Source: Diplolepis rosae
Taxonomy: Eukaryota > Arthropoda > Insecta > Hymenoptera > Diplolepididae
Length of the DNA: 64,000 nucleotides
Direction of reading: 5' to 3'
Assembly: GCA_030998225.1 (NCBI GenBank)
Contig: JAPYXD010000753.1
Location: 1,860,001-1,924,000 of the forward strand
The position numbers and the translations under genes were made by a program. The notes under the pieces were generated by a model. That model did not search any database, was not told the DNA's origin, and was given only the letters and a program-made list of their open reading frames with translations. Below, piece after piece: positions 1 to 12,123 of the stretch; position 1 is the stretch's first letter, and each line of letters begins with the position of its first letter.

Positions 1-133
1 TTACCAATCTTTAAGGTTCGAGTCTTTGCTAAATGTGTGTTGGAGTTTATCTCGTTACGTGATTTTGTTACAGTATGAAGAAAAATTAAATCGTTAGCAA
101 AATTACTGCAACTTTTAAAAATGTATGTTTCAG

Positions 134-2657
134 TTCTGAAGAAAAAAATTTAGCTGACTTTGAGAAAAGACTGAAAAATTGTGCAACTCAATATGCAGAA
201 ACATTAAGGTCTGAAGTTGTAGTTTTTAACAAATATTTATTAAGATCTTTTACTTTAACTTTTACCGAAAAATATATTTTCTCGGAATCATTGTTTTATA
301 GATACGTGAAGGAATTAAAAAAAGTCGGAAGTCTTTGTATGTTCATACAGTGTGTACAAAATATTCTTGTCTTATGTTTGTCTTCTTTTGAAGTAGCAAC
401 TCTGCAAATCACGGTTAATGATTTCATGAATATTTATTATATTTCTTATCAACAAAAAATCTTTTTTTAATAATTAAAATTCAATTCTCGACGATAGTCA
501 GATGCAGAATGTATTACGAAAATATTAACCATGTTTGAATTCATGGCAGCGGTTACTGTACAATTATTTTTCTTCTGCATGATTGCAACATATATCAGAT
601 CACTGGTTAGTTTAATTAATCAAATATTTCAATCAGTAACTTTAATTTTGGGGTTTTTTATCACTTATCCGACTCCTTCCTTACCGATATTTTCTCCCTC
701 TGATCTCTGAATCACTCTAAACGCTGTATACTCATGGCTTTTCCATGTCGGTAAGGTAGGAATCTGATATTACAAAAACGGTTCATTACCAGACTAAATA
801 TGGTTCATGTACATGCTGAACATAATTTTAATTACGAGGGTCGTTCAATAAGTCCTTAGAAAATCCAAGAGATGGCGCTCAAAGTATCAGAAATGGTTTG
901 GTTTTAGTAAGCATTATTACTTACTAGACAGCTGTTAAAATCTCAGTTATATCCATCACATGGTTTTATTTTTATTATCTATTGAAGCAAAAAACTTTTG
1001 TGTATTTAGAAAAATGAAAAAACTGAGTTTCGGGCGTTGATTAAACACTTATATTTAAAAGGCTTAATACCGAAAGAGATCAAAGCTGAGTTGGATGAAG
1101 TTAATGGCACATCGTCCGGGATGTTCAGTGGAAGTGACTACCTCCAAAATGATTGATAAAATCCACGATATGGTTTTGAGTTATCGACGAATCAAAGTGC
1201 GCGAAATATTTGAGGCCACAGGCATATCGCAAGGTACAGTGTTTTCAATTTTGCACGGAAAATTGGGTGTGGAAAAAATCCTGGCAAGATTAGGGCGAGT
1301 TTTCTGCCTTAGCCGTCGGCTAGAAGCGATTTCGCGCCAGGGTCCCTTCACTCCCGAAACAGGCAACCGACCGCCCATGTGTCAAAGCAAGTGGCGCGCC
1401 GATCGCGCGGCAACCAGAGTGCCCATTCCCCTTTTCATGCAGAGGAGAATAGACGCAATCGTGTGGTCGACTCTGAGACTATTTTGGCGTTTTTCCGTCG
1501 CAATGCTGACGAGGTTTGGAGTCTATACATAACTGTGAACGAAACATGGAGACACCACTACACTCCTGAGACAAAGGAACAATCAAAACAGTGGGCTTTT
1601 GAAGGCGAACGAACTCCGAAGAAGGCGAAGACGGTGAAATCGGCCGGCAAGGTGATGGCCATAGTATTTTGGGATACACGCGGAATCATCTACACTGATT
1701 ACTTGGAAAAAGGACAAACGATAACTGGAGCGTATTATGCTTCGCCATTGCACCGATTGAGAGTATAAATCAAGAAAAAATGTCCTTATTTGAAAAAAAT
1801 CCTCATCCATAAAGATAATGCACGAGTGCACACTTGTGCAGTTTCGATAACAAAAATTATGGAATTAAAATTTGAATTATTACAACATTCACCGGATTTG
1901 GCCCTCAGTGAATTTTTTTTATTTCCAAACTCGAAAAAATGGAACGGCGGACAACGGTTTACGTCAAACGAGGAGGTCATCGCCTAAACAGATGCTTATT
2001 TTGAGGACCTTCCGAAATCCTACTTTTTGAATGACTTAAGAAAGTTGGAGAAACGCTTGGAAGAGTGTATAGAGTTAAAAGGAGGTTATGTCGAAAAATA
2101 ACAAAAAATCTACACAGAATAATTTGTTTTTCTATCTTTCCCTAAGAAATTATTGAACGACCCTCGTACTTTCTGAACAATTATTTTGGACAAAATAATC
2201 AATAAAATCATTATAGACATAATCCTGACTGAGATCAGACGCAAACCAGTGGGAACTGCATGTGTCAGTAGAAGTCGGTAACAGAATTCTGTAAAAAAAT
2301 AATGAAACGGTTTTTTAATTTCTTAGGGATTGCTTGTAGCAGATGCAGTTTATTCTTGTGAATGGGTTTCGTCTTTCAATGTTTTAAGACATAATAAAAA
2401 AAATTATGAAGCAAGTCATAAAGTTAAATATTTAGTGCTTATAATGTCTGTTCGAGCCCAGCAGCCTATTGTACTCACCGGTGGCCCATTTTATATTCTC
2501 TCATTGGAAACTTTCAAAGCTGTATGTTTTTCGCAAAAACATTATTCAGTTAATATTCATTGAGATGTAAAATATATTTATGTTTTTTCAGATTTTAGGG
2601 CTCGCTATCTCAAATTCTATCATACTGAGTCGATTGTACGAGAGTCAAGATAACTAA
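134..2657 (+). CDS. Odorant receptor OR-A, 3' part (five last exons)
   Basis: Seven-transmembrane insect odorant receptor (7tm_6 family), an olfactory neuron membrane protein that forms ligand-gated channels with Orco. Exons read as 134-208, 302-413, 498-605, 2327-2521 and 2592-2657. All use GT-AG introns, all phases close, and the frame ends in TAA. The 5' exons lie before the window. The 195-nt exon carries the family C-terminal signature (VLTGGPFYILSLETF). Exon lengths 112, 108 and 195 equal those of OR-B, OR-D and OR-E; the first exon here is 75 nt instead of 66, so this is a more diverged paralogue. The intron at 606-2326 holds a complete mariner element. Function is from family knowledge; the ligand is unknown. 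No frame damage is seen in the visible part. Confidence 0.82.
835..2166 (+). mobile_element. Tc1/mariner element with dead transposase, inside OR-A intron
   Basis: The terminal inverted repeats start CGAGGGTCGTTCAATAAGTC and match at both ends, with TA duplications at 833-834 and 2167-2168. The 1332-bp body carries a broken mariner transposase on the + strand: a helix-turn-helix region (about 1026-1290), a central block (about 1435-1768) and a C-terminal block (about 1790-2100). The catalytic triad is damaged: the first Asp is Asn (VNETW), the second is kept (KDNAR), and the third is Glu (LSEFF). A GC-rich stretch at about 1290-1435 interrupts the reading frame. Confidence 0.9.
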
Positions 2658-3562
2658 GAATTTTCAAATAATTTAAACCACACTTAAGAAACAACTACTT
2701 GGATAATAAATTTGTTTAGGAAAATAAAACTAATTTTTTCCTCTGCAGCAAATCAATGAATTCAGAAGTAACATTCTTACACTCGGGATTTTAAATTTGT
2801 TTGAAAAATCGTCTGTACCCAACATTGAGATTTCTATATATTTTTGCAAGTTCATGAGAATTCAAAACTCACCAATTATTTACAAGAAATTTAGAAGACA
2901 TTCAAGAAAGTATAATAAAAATACGGAAAACTTGAAACTTATATTTTACAGAAAGAAAAAGATTAATAAAAAGTCAGCCACACTCATAAGTAATAGGATT
3001 TTTTATTATAATAGATTCAGATAAATAACGAATAATGAGAAATTGCATGCAAATCATATTCAGACTAGTAAAAATGGTATCGACAGGCACAAATCATTCT
3101 CAAACGGACAGAATGCGATAGAATATCTACTCCACACAACTGATACTTATTCAGTCCAATAAGGAGTTTTTTACTCGTACGAAATGAATTAAAAAGAAGC
3201 AAAGTTCACGTCAAAAGATGAATGAACATCCTATCCGTTTGAATCCGTTTTCTTTTATAAGTTTAAATGTGTTTATTCCAAGCAGAGGTAATTATTGCTT
3301 CAATTGAATTTAACAAAAAGTCGAAATAATTAAAAAATGTAATGGAACATTTAGTCACAATATCTAATAGTAAGAAAATAATTTTAAATAATTTTTTTCT
3401 TTTCTGACACTTTGTAATTACAAGCTCACGATTAAAAAAATACATATTTTGAAATCATCCCACTTTACTTCTTAACTCAAGCGAATGAACTTCTACGAAT
3501 TGCACAAATGCATAGATACTTCTTCATACGCTAAAACTTTCTAGTTCCGTATCTAAGAAAAT
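2658..3562. other. Gene-free region; left edge of the segmental duplication
   Basis: No coding exon is seen. From about 2730 onward the sequence is alignable by eye with 19757 onward, with strong identity from about 3075 (matching 19968). This marks the left end of duplication unit A. Confidence 0.6.
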
Positions 3563-3602
3563 TATATAGCTGGTTGTCAATTTGCATTAGAAATGATCAG
3601 GA
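3563..3602 (+). promoter_or_regulatory. Candidate core promoter of OR-B
   Basis: TATATAG at 3563-3569 is followed by an arthropod-initiator-like TCAG with its A at 3599. The same block, with the same 36-nt spacing, lies upstream of OR-D (20457) and OR-E (34196). Surrounding sequence is also conserved between OR-B and the diverged OR-E, where introns are not. The spacing is a few bases longer than the usual 28-33, so this is a hypothesis. Confidence 0.4.
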
Positions 3603-4112
3603 CTATAATAACAGTGGACAGTCTGGAGTTCAATTCATAATACATGATACAGATACTACGAATAGAATAATTATTAGGGAAAAGACAAATTTTTAACAGT
3701 TTTATCAAAATGTTTGTGAAGAAATGATATATTACTAGTCCTCACTTGCATTAGAAATCTATGGTATAGTAGAGTAATTATAGAGTGTACTTCATCGATA
3801 AATTTATTATAAATGTATGATACACTAACTTCAAATAGAGCCATCGCCAGGAAAGAGAAATGTACACTGACAGTCAATTAATCGAAGGTGTCCAATAAAA
3901 CGCTGATACAGATATTTCAACATATAAATTCTGTCAGAATTATAAAAATTATCATAATTCAGTAAAGAAACAATATAATTTTTGTCAAGTGCAAAAAAAA
4001 TATTTCACGTTATTCATTGGTATATATTACTGATTGGTTTGCGTCCGTACTAAAATGGGATTGTGTCTATACTTATTTCCTTTCTAGGGCTGTGAATGAA
4101 AGATTTCCTGAT

Positions 4113-7100
4113 ATGACAGTTCCGTATGACACTTCATTGAATCAATACGCTCAACATCTATTCGACATTTTGCAGCTTCTTCGTATTTATAAAAGCGAAA
4201 AAGTATTTTCAATATTAACAAGATTGACAAGTGGTATCATGATAATAATATGTTTGTTTGCCAACCTCGCATTACTTCTCTCGGAATTAATAGGACTCAA
4301 AGATACAAACGATCTGAATCAAATAGCTAGACAAATTGGGGTTGCGTCGTTTCACGTGACTGGTATTGTAAAGTGGTGCTATTGCATGTGGAAAATTGAC
4401 ACAATTACAAATCTTATAGATATGCTAAAATCCTGTCATAATTATTCAAAGAAAATTTGTCAAAGCACACAAGGTATTCATTTTTATAAAAACAGTAGCA
4501 GTGTTATTGAACAAAACCCTATAAACGAGGTTTTGTAATATAGGTAACTTTTAAGGTTCAAATCTGTGCTTTTAAGGTTGCCGTCTATGCTAGATTAATT
4601 TTAGCAAGGAATCAAACCTTAAAGTTCCTATACATTTTTTAATATATTAATTTTTCCAAGTTATTTTCTGACTATTCTGATTGACAGATCGAGAGAACTT
4701 ACACAAAGAGCTTGAAGTATCACGCAAATGGACCAGTAGATTTGCATACTATTGGCCTCCAATTGGAATTGGTACTGCCATGCATTATTGTTTTAATCCA
4801 ATGTCATTTCGACTATACAAAATTTATGTACAAAAACATGAAAGTGACGATGTTCCAAAAATTCTTCCTTTTGACGGATGGTTTCCATGGGACAAAGATA
4901 AATATTATGGATATTCTTATTTTCTTCAAATGTGTGGTCTGATTGGATGCTGTATGGGAAGTATTTGCTACGATCAATTATATGTATCAACTTTACTTAT
5001 AGTTAATTCCCAATTAAAGTTCCTTGGTGTAGCTTTGAGATCAGCACAAGCTAGGTATACGAGTATAGATACATGTATATATATTCCTGCAAAAAATCTT
5101 TTGAAGGAAAAAATATTGGATCCGATTTAGATCGATTACCCTATTAGGCATGATTCAAGAAATATTTTAAAAAACTAAATTAGGTATTAAGGCCATGTAT
5201 CACTTATCCAATCCCTAACTTGTCTACATTTTTTTTTCGTCCTTCGTATTTCCACATTGATTAAGATACCGAGTTTAAACTTTGAGTGATTAAGTAAAGA
5301 GCAGTAATGAACGTTTGTCTGGTCCAAAATTTGTTAAATTGTAAAAAAATGTTTTCGAAAATAAATTTGTTCATAATTATAAATATTTAGGAACAGATAA
5401 AAGTTCCTTAGTGCTTTTTATCTAATTACTCAAAGTTTCAACTCGATAGCTCAATTAATGTGGAAATGCATAGGACAAATAAAAAGTGTCGGTAAGGTAG
5501 GGATCAGATGAGTCATACATGGCCTTAAACCACTCTATCAAATAATCGATGAACAATATGCCACTGGAATCCCAAGCAAACAGAAGCCATAAACTTTCCA
5601 GCCAATTGTTGTGTCTGTGTTGGGTCCTACCCACTTTTTTGCTTATTCTTTTGATTCTAGTGCGTAATGATGGATTCATGTTTTATCAATGGTCACTAAT
5701 CGGCGCAAAATCACTTGGATTATGGTTAAAAAGGTCCAAACAACTCTTTGAATTACGAATTCGTTGGCGTTTTTGACCGATTTTTAGCAAACGCGGCACC
5801 CATTTTGCTGTTAGCTTTCTCAGGCCCAAATCCTCATGTAAAATTTTAACTAGTGACCCAATTGATATGCCTACGGCCTCAGCTTACTCACACGCTTTCA
5901 CTTTTAGATCATCTAATACGATGTCATGGATTTTTTCGATGATTTCTGGAGTGGTAATGTATTTTTGCCTTTCCGATCGTTCAGCATCATTTCTGCTTAT
6001 AGACCTCGTTTAAATTCACCAATTCACTTCTCAACCATTTACCTCGATGGCGAATATACCCCATAACATTTATCTAGCCATTGTTTCATCTGCACGGTGT
6101 TTTTCCAATTAGGAAACAGTGTTTAATCAGTACACCAAATTCACTTTTTCACATTTTAATAAGAAAATCAAAACTTGTTCGCTTCTATCGTTTGTAACTT
6201 TGAAAGTAAACAATGAAATTTGGTACGAATTGTTGATACTTGTATACAACAATGGCGGAACTCATACGAACCCGTCCCCCTTGCCGCACTCCACCCGCTT
6301 CCGACAACTAGCGCCGCGTACACCACTGCACATGAACTATCCTACGGGGACACCCAATACATTAGAGGTCGACCTGTCCTGAATGAAATTGGCTTAAATT
6401 TTGACAGCTGTGGTCTGAAAGATTGTACATCATGGGAAAAATATTAACATGTAATTTGTAGTGCCATCTCTGTGACATCCTGCTGACTTATTGAACTCCC
6501 TAGTATACAGAAGTTTAGTATTTTACGTTTGAAAGTGTGGAAATCCGTGAATTTCTTTCGAAAATTAATATGGTGCATACTAACCCAAGCAGCATGTTAA
6601 ATTTATATAATTTTATCATTAATTGTATAAAACGTACCAATGTTTATAAAAAAATACAATAATATTTAGAACGTTCCATGTCAAAGTTGAAGAACAATTT
6701 GAGAAAACGACTTATTGATAAACTGAAATAATCATTTCAGGGTTTAACACAAAGAACATCAGTATTTGACAGCAGTGCCTTCTTCCTTAGACATTTGTTA
6801 AACACAAACCACAGCATTTATTTTCATCGTTACCATTGCAACAATATGTTGATGGTATTCACCATGCTTTTTGTCAAAATTACTCTTTCCATAAATTAAT
6901 TGAAAGAATATCATTTTTTCCTACGGTAAATCTTCTGAGAAAAAAACATAATATTTATGGTCGTGGAACACCCAAAGATTTCTACTTCACCGGAATTTCA
7001 GTCCTGGTTACCCAATTCCCATAGGAATCTTTGGGTGTTTCATGATCTTAATATTCACCATCCCAGGAAAAAAAACCGATAGAACGCGCGTCTCTTTGAA

Positions 7101-10100
7101 TTGTGTATCTGTCATTTGCATATTCAGGAAATAAAAATTCAATCGGATGGTGACACTTGGAATCTGCCATTTGTGCGCAATGTTTTAAATCTGCCATTCG
7201 ACATTGGTTAAATCGTTAAGTGAATAGGGTTGAATAAGACTGATTAACCTCAAATAATTTCTAATGGCAATGTACGATTCATTGATGTTCGCATGAATCG
7301 GTTGAAATTCCAAATGAAATGGAAGTCTTAAAAGATCACTCTGAATAAGAGAAATACAATAAAAACAGAATACGAATTGTATTGTAAACGATTGTTCACT
7401 TTAAATACATTATTTACTATCGGAAATATTGGTTTTCAATCTGTTAATGCTGAAATTCCAGTGACAGATACGCAATTCAGAACACCTCAAAGCCCATTCA
7501 AATTTAACGCAAGTGAATGGTTTTTTGTTTCCTGGGATACTATTAAGTGTACAACTTTGCTTCCGCCGTTTTTTCCTCAAAGCTGAGGCTTTATTTTTAA
7601 AAAGTGATTATTTTTCGACTTCTTCACAAGAGCGGAAATGCTGATGCGCCAGGCCGTGTGCCATCTGTCGAAACAAATGGTAGTCGGAAGGAGCAACGTC
7701 TGGAGAGTACGACAGGTGGGATAACACCTCCCATTTCAGGGTTTTCAAGTATGTCTTAACCGGTCTTGTGAAATGTAGCCGAGCATTGTTATGCTGGAGG
7801 ATAACTTTGACGTGTCTCTCTTGGTACTGTGGCCGTTTTTCTTTTCAATGCTCGGCTCAAACGCATCAATTGCGTTCGATACCGATCCCCTGTGATGGTT
7901 TCACTCGGTTTCAACAGCTCATAATACACCACAACCGAGGTGGTCCCACCAAATGCACAACATAACCTTGACACCGTGAATATTCGTTCTGGCCATCGAC
8001 GTGGAGGCATGTCCGGGCATTCCCCATGATTTTCTGTGCTTGAGATTTTCGTAGTGGACCCATTTTTCGTCACCGGTCACAATACGGTGTAAAAACCCCT
8101 TCCGATTCTGTCTTTGAAACAGCGTTCACAAGCAAAGAAATGCCGTTCAGCATCTCTCGGCTTCAACTCGTACAGAACCCAATTTTCTTGCTTCTGAATC
8201 ATTCCCATGGCTTTGAAGCATTTCAAAATGGCTTGTTGAGTCACTCCCAATGATTCTCCCAAATCCTTCTTGCATTTGGCACGAGTCTTCAGTAAGTAAT
8301 GACTCCATTTCGAAATCTTCGAAAATTTTCTATTTTCCACCGCCATGCCAGTCCTCGACATCAAAATCACTGCTCTTGAAGCGTTGAAACCACTCACGAT
8401 ACGTTTTTTCACTAAGAACAGCCTCATCGTATCTATTTGAGAGCATTCGATGATCCTCAGCCGCTATTTTCTTCAAATAAAAGCAGAAAATCAAAACTTC
8501 CCGCAAATGACGAGAATTTGACTCAACAACTGACATCTTCGATCGAAAATAAATTTATTGATACAAGCACAAATTCACTAATGTGGTGCTGTCGTTATTT
8601 TGACAGATGTACAAGCTTACTGTATGACATTTTTGACTTGCCCATTGCGACCAGCATGTGATGATCGCTGACTGGCGCTAACAAACTACTTTACCGATCA
8701 GATAAAGTAGATTCATTAAATTACCTACAATTTCTAATTAGTAATATTTCTTAGATCTTAGAATGCAATTTACAATATAAATGGCACCAAACCATATATA
8801 AAGAAAGATTTATTGTTCATGTTAAGAAATAGAGGTACAAATTTAAGAAATAGTATCTAAAATAAGCTCAGAATAAACATGTGACAGGATGCAGAGACAA
8901 GAATGTTTGAATGATTTTAGGACGCTCTTGGAACCTTAGAAACGTATTTTGAGTGACACTTTATTTTTGAAATATGAGATGTACTAAATTTTAAGTTTTA
9001 AGCATGAAAAATGTATAATATACTATTCTATAATTTCTAGATAAGGGAAGTCTTGGAGTTTGTTTAGGTTTAGAGAGTAAGTTCTCACGCTCATCGAATT
9101 GTTAGAAACATAGGCGATAAATCTTATTTCCAATTTGTATTATAGTAGAGTTACTTAGAAAACTTAAAGTAGGGTTACTAAGAAAAGTGAAACTATTTTG
9201 CGAGGGAAAGGACGCATAAAAAACCACCCATTGCATCGTCCACTCGACATGTGGCGCAGACTAGTTTCTCGAGGACCCTTTGACTTGACCTGGGAGCCAT
9301 CGCAAAGGTCATAAATGTCCAAGCGAACGGGACTAAGGAGGCTCTCAATGTTTTTACAGATTTTCTTGGTGGAGGGAAAACTCAGGAAAAGTGGAAGGAA
9401 ACCCTGTGTTTACTGGCTGCAATTGGGGCAGGGGCGTTTCTCGAAACCAAGAAACTATATGCAGAGGGGCCGGATTTTTATCATCGTTTCTCGGCTGGAG
9501 AGTCAGATTGATTTTTGACTCTTTCGAGACAGTCGCTCGCTTTTCTCTCTCGATTTTCCTCGTATCATTTTTAAATTTGATAGAAGTTATAGTTTTTAAC
9601 TTTACACCCGCGAACCGCACCCAAGACTTCCAGCTTATTAATTATATCTTAATAATTAAAACATCTTGGAAATAAATTTTATGTGTGTGTAAATTCAAAG
9701 TGAAATTAAACCGAAATATTAAATTTATTATTAACTCCCTAACTTTTGCGTTTTTACGTTTAAGGCAGCCGAGAACTCTCCTTTGAAGAAATCATTCTTA
9801 CCGACACCCATTTGGGGTGTTACAAGCACTGTCCGCTGCAGCCATCTATCGAAAAACGGCGGAAGCAAAGTTGTACACCTAATAATTTTTCCTAGCAAAG
9901 GCCGGTACGTTCATATCAGATGTTGATATTATGATACGAATAACTGAACTTTTTACCCTGATTTCCGCACTTTCAAACGTAAAATACTAAACTTTGATAT
10001 AGTATTGCCATTTATTGAAACAAAAAGTTTCTCAATATGGGCACAGAGGATATGATCGTCTTTGGGACGTCCTATGAATGTTCCGGATTGTCTAATTGTT

Positions 10101-12123
10101 GTTTTTAGGAAGTCTCATATAAGAATGTCTTTAAGACATGAGATATCAGACTAATCAACAGATTTGGACGTCCAAAGGATATTCCTAAGACGTCTCAAAG
10201 ACGATCATAATCAGTATATATTTCTAAATCACATCTAATCCATTAATCAGACTCTATTAGATCGAATGATTTTTTCTTCAAAAGATATTATATTTCAACA
10301 CGTACAAAATTAATAGAAATATTTATGTTCCTTGTAAATTATATATTCTAGTGGAAATGTGAGTGAACTAGAAGAACGCCTGAAAAATTGTGCAAAGCAG
10401 CATGCAGAAATCTTAAAGTAAAAAATAAAATAAAATATGTCATATTCTTACTACCTTAAGGGCATTTGATACTTAGGGAATTAGAAAATTTTATTGATTT
10501 TCGGTTCCTACATATTTGTATCTAAAGTACATAAAATTTTTTGTTCAAAATTTGGGAAATAGTAGAGAAGATAAAAACAGATGTCGATAGACAATTTTTG
10601 TTTTGGTAAATGAAAAAAGTTCAGTTTCCGCAAAATATGCCATAAAATTTGTTTTCGTCTTCAAAATTTTAAACAGAAGTTTTTTATGTACTTTGGTCAC
10701 AAAAATGTAGAAAGCTAAAACCAATAAAATTTGCTAATTTCCTAAGTATTACATGCCCTCAAGGCTATGTATCACTTATAAATTCCTACTTTACCGACAT
10801 ATTTTTCTGTAAATTTAAAAAATAATTATTTCTAATTGTAAAAGATTTGGAGTCGAATTAAATTTTACAAATTTTTAACTCGAAATCCTATTTTGTATGG
10901 ATGTCAGGTTAGAGGGGAAAATGTCAGTAAGGTAGAATTCTCTAAGTAAGACTTAAAATTATTACAAAAATTTTCAACAAAATATATTTTTTACAGCTAC
11001 GTTGAGGAGTTAGGAAATGTTGGAAGTCCATGTATGTTTGTTCAGTGTGTGCAGAATATAATTGTTTTGTGTTTGGCCTCCTTTGAAGCAGCAACATTCC
11101 AAATTATTGTAAAAAACTTCTGCCATATAATTAATTAATCTATTATCTACCACCTCAGGTTAAAACTTTCGTATTTATAAATCAAATTAATATTTCTTCA
11201 CATACTCACAGCCTGAAATGGAGAGCATTGTGAAATTAATCAATTTGCTGGAATTCGCCGTGGGAGTCACTGTACAGTTGCTTTTCTTCTGCTTTGTTGC
11301 ATCTGAAATCACGACAAGGGCAAGATATATTATTTTATAAATTTAAAACTATCCAAATGATGCAAATAATGACTTGCACACACGCAAACCTTATTAGCAA
11401 GGACACGAACCACTTTTCACAAGAAACACAAGAGAAAAATTATTTTAAGGACATGTACGACTTATCGGATTCCTACCTTACTGACACTTTTTTATGTCCG
11501 CATTTCCACATTAATTGAAAAATCGAGTTTAAATTTTGAGTAATCAAGTAAAGTGTAGTAAAGATCGTTTATCCGGTCTTAGATTTTGATAATTATAAAA
11601 AAAATGTTTCCGAAATTAAATTTGTTCATAAGTATAAATATTTAGAAACAGATAAAAGTTCCTTAACGCTTTTTACCTAATTACTTAAAGTTTCAACTCG
11701 ATGTGTCGGTAAGGTAAGGTACAGATAAGTCATATATGGCCCTAATGAATAAGTTTTTATTCATTTGGTAAAGGGATTGGAGGTAGCAAATGCAGTTTAT
11801 GGCTCTGAATGGGTTTCTTCTTTTAATTATTCGCAACTTGGGAATATAAATAGCAGACGAAACCATAAAATAAAATATTCAGTGCTAATGATATCTGTTC
11901 GTTCGCAACGACCTATTCTACTTACTGGTGGCCCATTTTATATTCTTTCTCTTGAAACATTCAAATCGGTAAATTAAACAATAAATCATGTTATATGGAA
12001 TAGCATGAAAAATAATTTTATGAAATAGTGATAAATTAACGTATACAATTTTTCTGTCTCTTATAGATAGTGGGAATTGCTGTCTCAAATGCTCTAGTGC
12101 TGAGTCAAGTTTTTGAAGAATAG
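4113..12123 (+). CDS. Odorant receptor OR-B, complete, 421 aa
   Basis: Insect 7tm_6 odorant receptor, expected in the dendritic membrane of olfactory neurons with Orco. Exons: 4113-4473, 4688-5054, 10352-10417, 10997-11108, 11212-11319, 11774-11968, 12067-12123. They sum to 1266 nt with every phase closing. The start ATG was chosen by alignment with OR-E, whose protein begins at the same point; an in-frame ATG at 4017 would add 32 residues. The fifth exon ends at a GC donor (AGG/GCAAGA) and has no nearby GT. Intron 3 is 5.3 kb and full of mariner and MITE insertions. AATAAA lies at 12132, nine bases after the stop. OR-D is a near-identical duplicate. No inactivating change is seen. Ligand unknown. 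Confidence 0.86.
5191..5524. repeat. TTAA-flanked palindromic MITE, family 1
   Basis: Ends GGCCATGTATCACTTATCC and its complement (ACATGGCC), with TTAA at 5187-5190 and 5525-5528. The inner part of each arm contains a CCTAnCTTnnCGACA-like block. Related copies are at 11449, 17694, 18801, 23803, 28634, 45538, 52130, 54541 and 57777. The internal sequence has no ORF of interest. TTAA target use suggests piggyBac-type mobilisation. Confidence 0.8.
5529..6503 (-). mobile_element. Mariner remnant, 3' end lost, in OR-B intron 3
   Basis: The right terminus ends TTATTGAACTCCCTAG before TA (6504-6505). On the - strand, broken frames from about 6060 down to 5530 give a mariner helix-turn-helix (IHDIVLDDLKV), then AVGISIGSLVKILHEDLG, KWVPRLL and a C-terminal piece ending IDYLIEW. 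The element is cut off at 5528 where it abuts the family-1 MITE. Many stops; not functional. Confidence 0.75.
6504..7545. other. Gene-free intronic stretch of OR-B
   Basis: AT-rich with no exon-like ORF. A short hairpin with arms around AACACCCAAAGATT lies at about 6967-7043. Positions 6508-6545 are an inverted copy of 9958-9995, so the mariner complex between them sits inside an older inverted repeat. Confidence 0.5.
7546..9879 (-). mobile_element. Mariner element with nested insertion
   Basis: Termini are (A/G)GTGTACAACTTTGCTTCCG and its complement near 7546 and 9879, next to TA. The transposase remnant runs on the - strand from an ATG at 8536 down to about 7615: N-terminal helix region (REWFQRFKSSDFD), second helix (GVTQQAILKCFKAMG), then TGDEKW-like and SDYHLF-like pieces separated by frameshifts. 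About 1.1 kb of unrelated DNA (8700-9830) has been added between the transposase start and the right terminus. A partial relative lies at 25490-26085 in OR-D intron 3. Confidence 0.7.
8700..9830. other. Unclassified insertion inside the mariner
   Basis: Positions 9180-9680 have higher GC and no match elsewhere in this window. A solo LTR or other element remnant is possible, but no clear terminal repeat was found. The two ORFs here (9315-9518 and 9391-9675) resemble no protein I recognise. Confidence 0.3.
10030..10210. repeat. GACGTC-rich palindromic MITE
   Basis: Inverted arms near GATCGTCTTTGGGACGTCC at 10046 and GGACGTC...GACGTCTCAAAGACGATC at 10168-10206. The OR-D copy (about 26255-26345) is truncated. 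The same GACGTC vocabulary recurs in the satellite at 59515-62990. Confidence 0.6.
10460..10965. repeat. Adjacent MITEs (family 2, then family 1) in OR-B intron 3
   Basis: The family-2 palindrome starts GGGCATTTGATACTTAGG after TTAA (10456-10459), with the complementary end near 10740-10757. It is followed directly by a family-1-like copy (about 10763-10965). Both are also present in OR-D intron 3 (27729-28140), so they predate the duplication. Confidence 0.65.
11449..11741. repeat. Family-1 palindromic MITE in OR-B GC-AG intron
   Basis: Preceded by TTAA (11445-11448); the right TTAA has decayed to CTAA. An orthologous copy sits in the matching OR-D intron at 28634-29159. Confidence 0.7.

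Noticed and set aside
4017..4112. Longer N-terminus for OR-B starting MVYITDWF
   Set aside because: OR-E has no equivalent extension and its start aligns with the ATG at 4113. The extension is duplicated in OR-D only because the whole region is duplicated.
7377..7586. 69-aa ORF in OR-B intron 3 as a possible gene
   Set aside because: It runs into the mariner terminus, has no homology or conservation in unit B, and lies in an intron.
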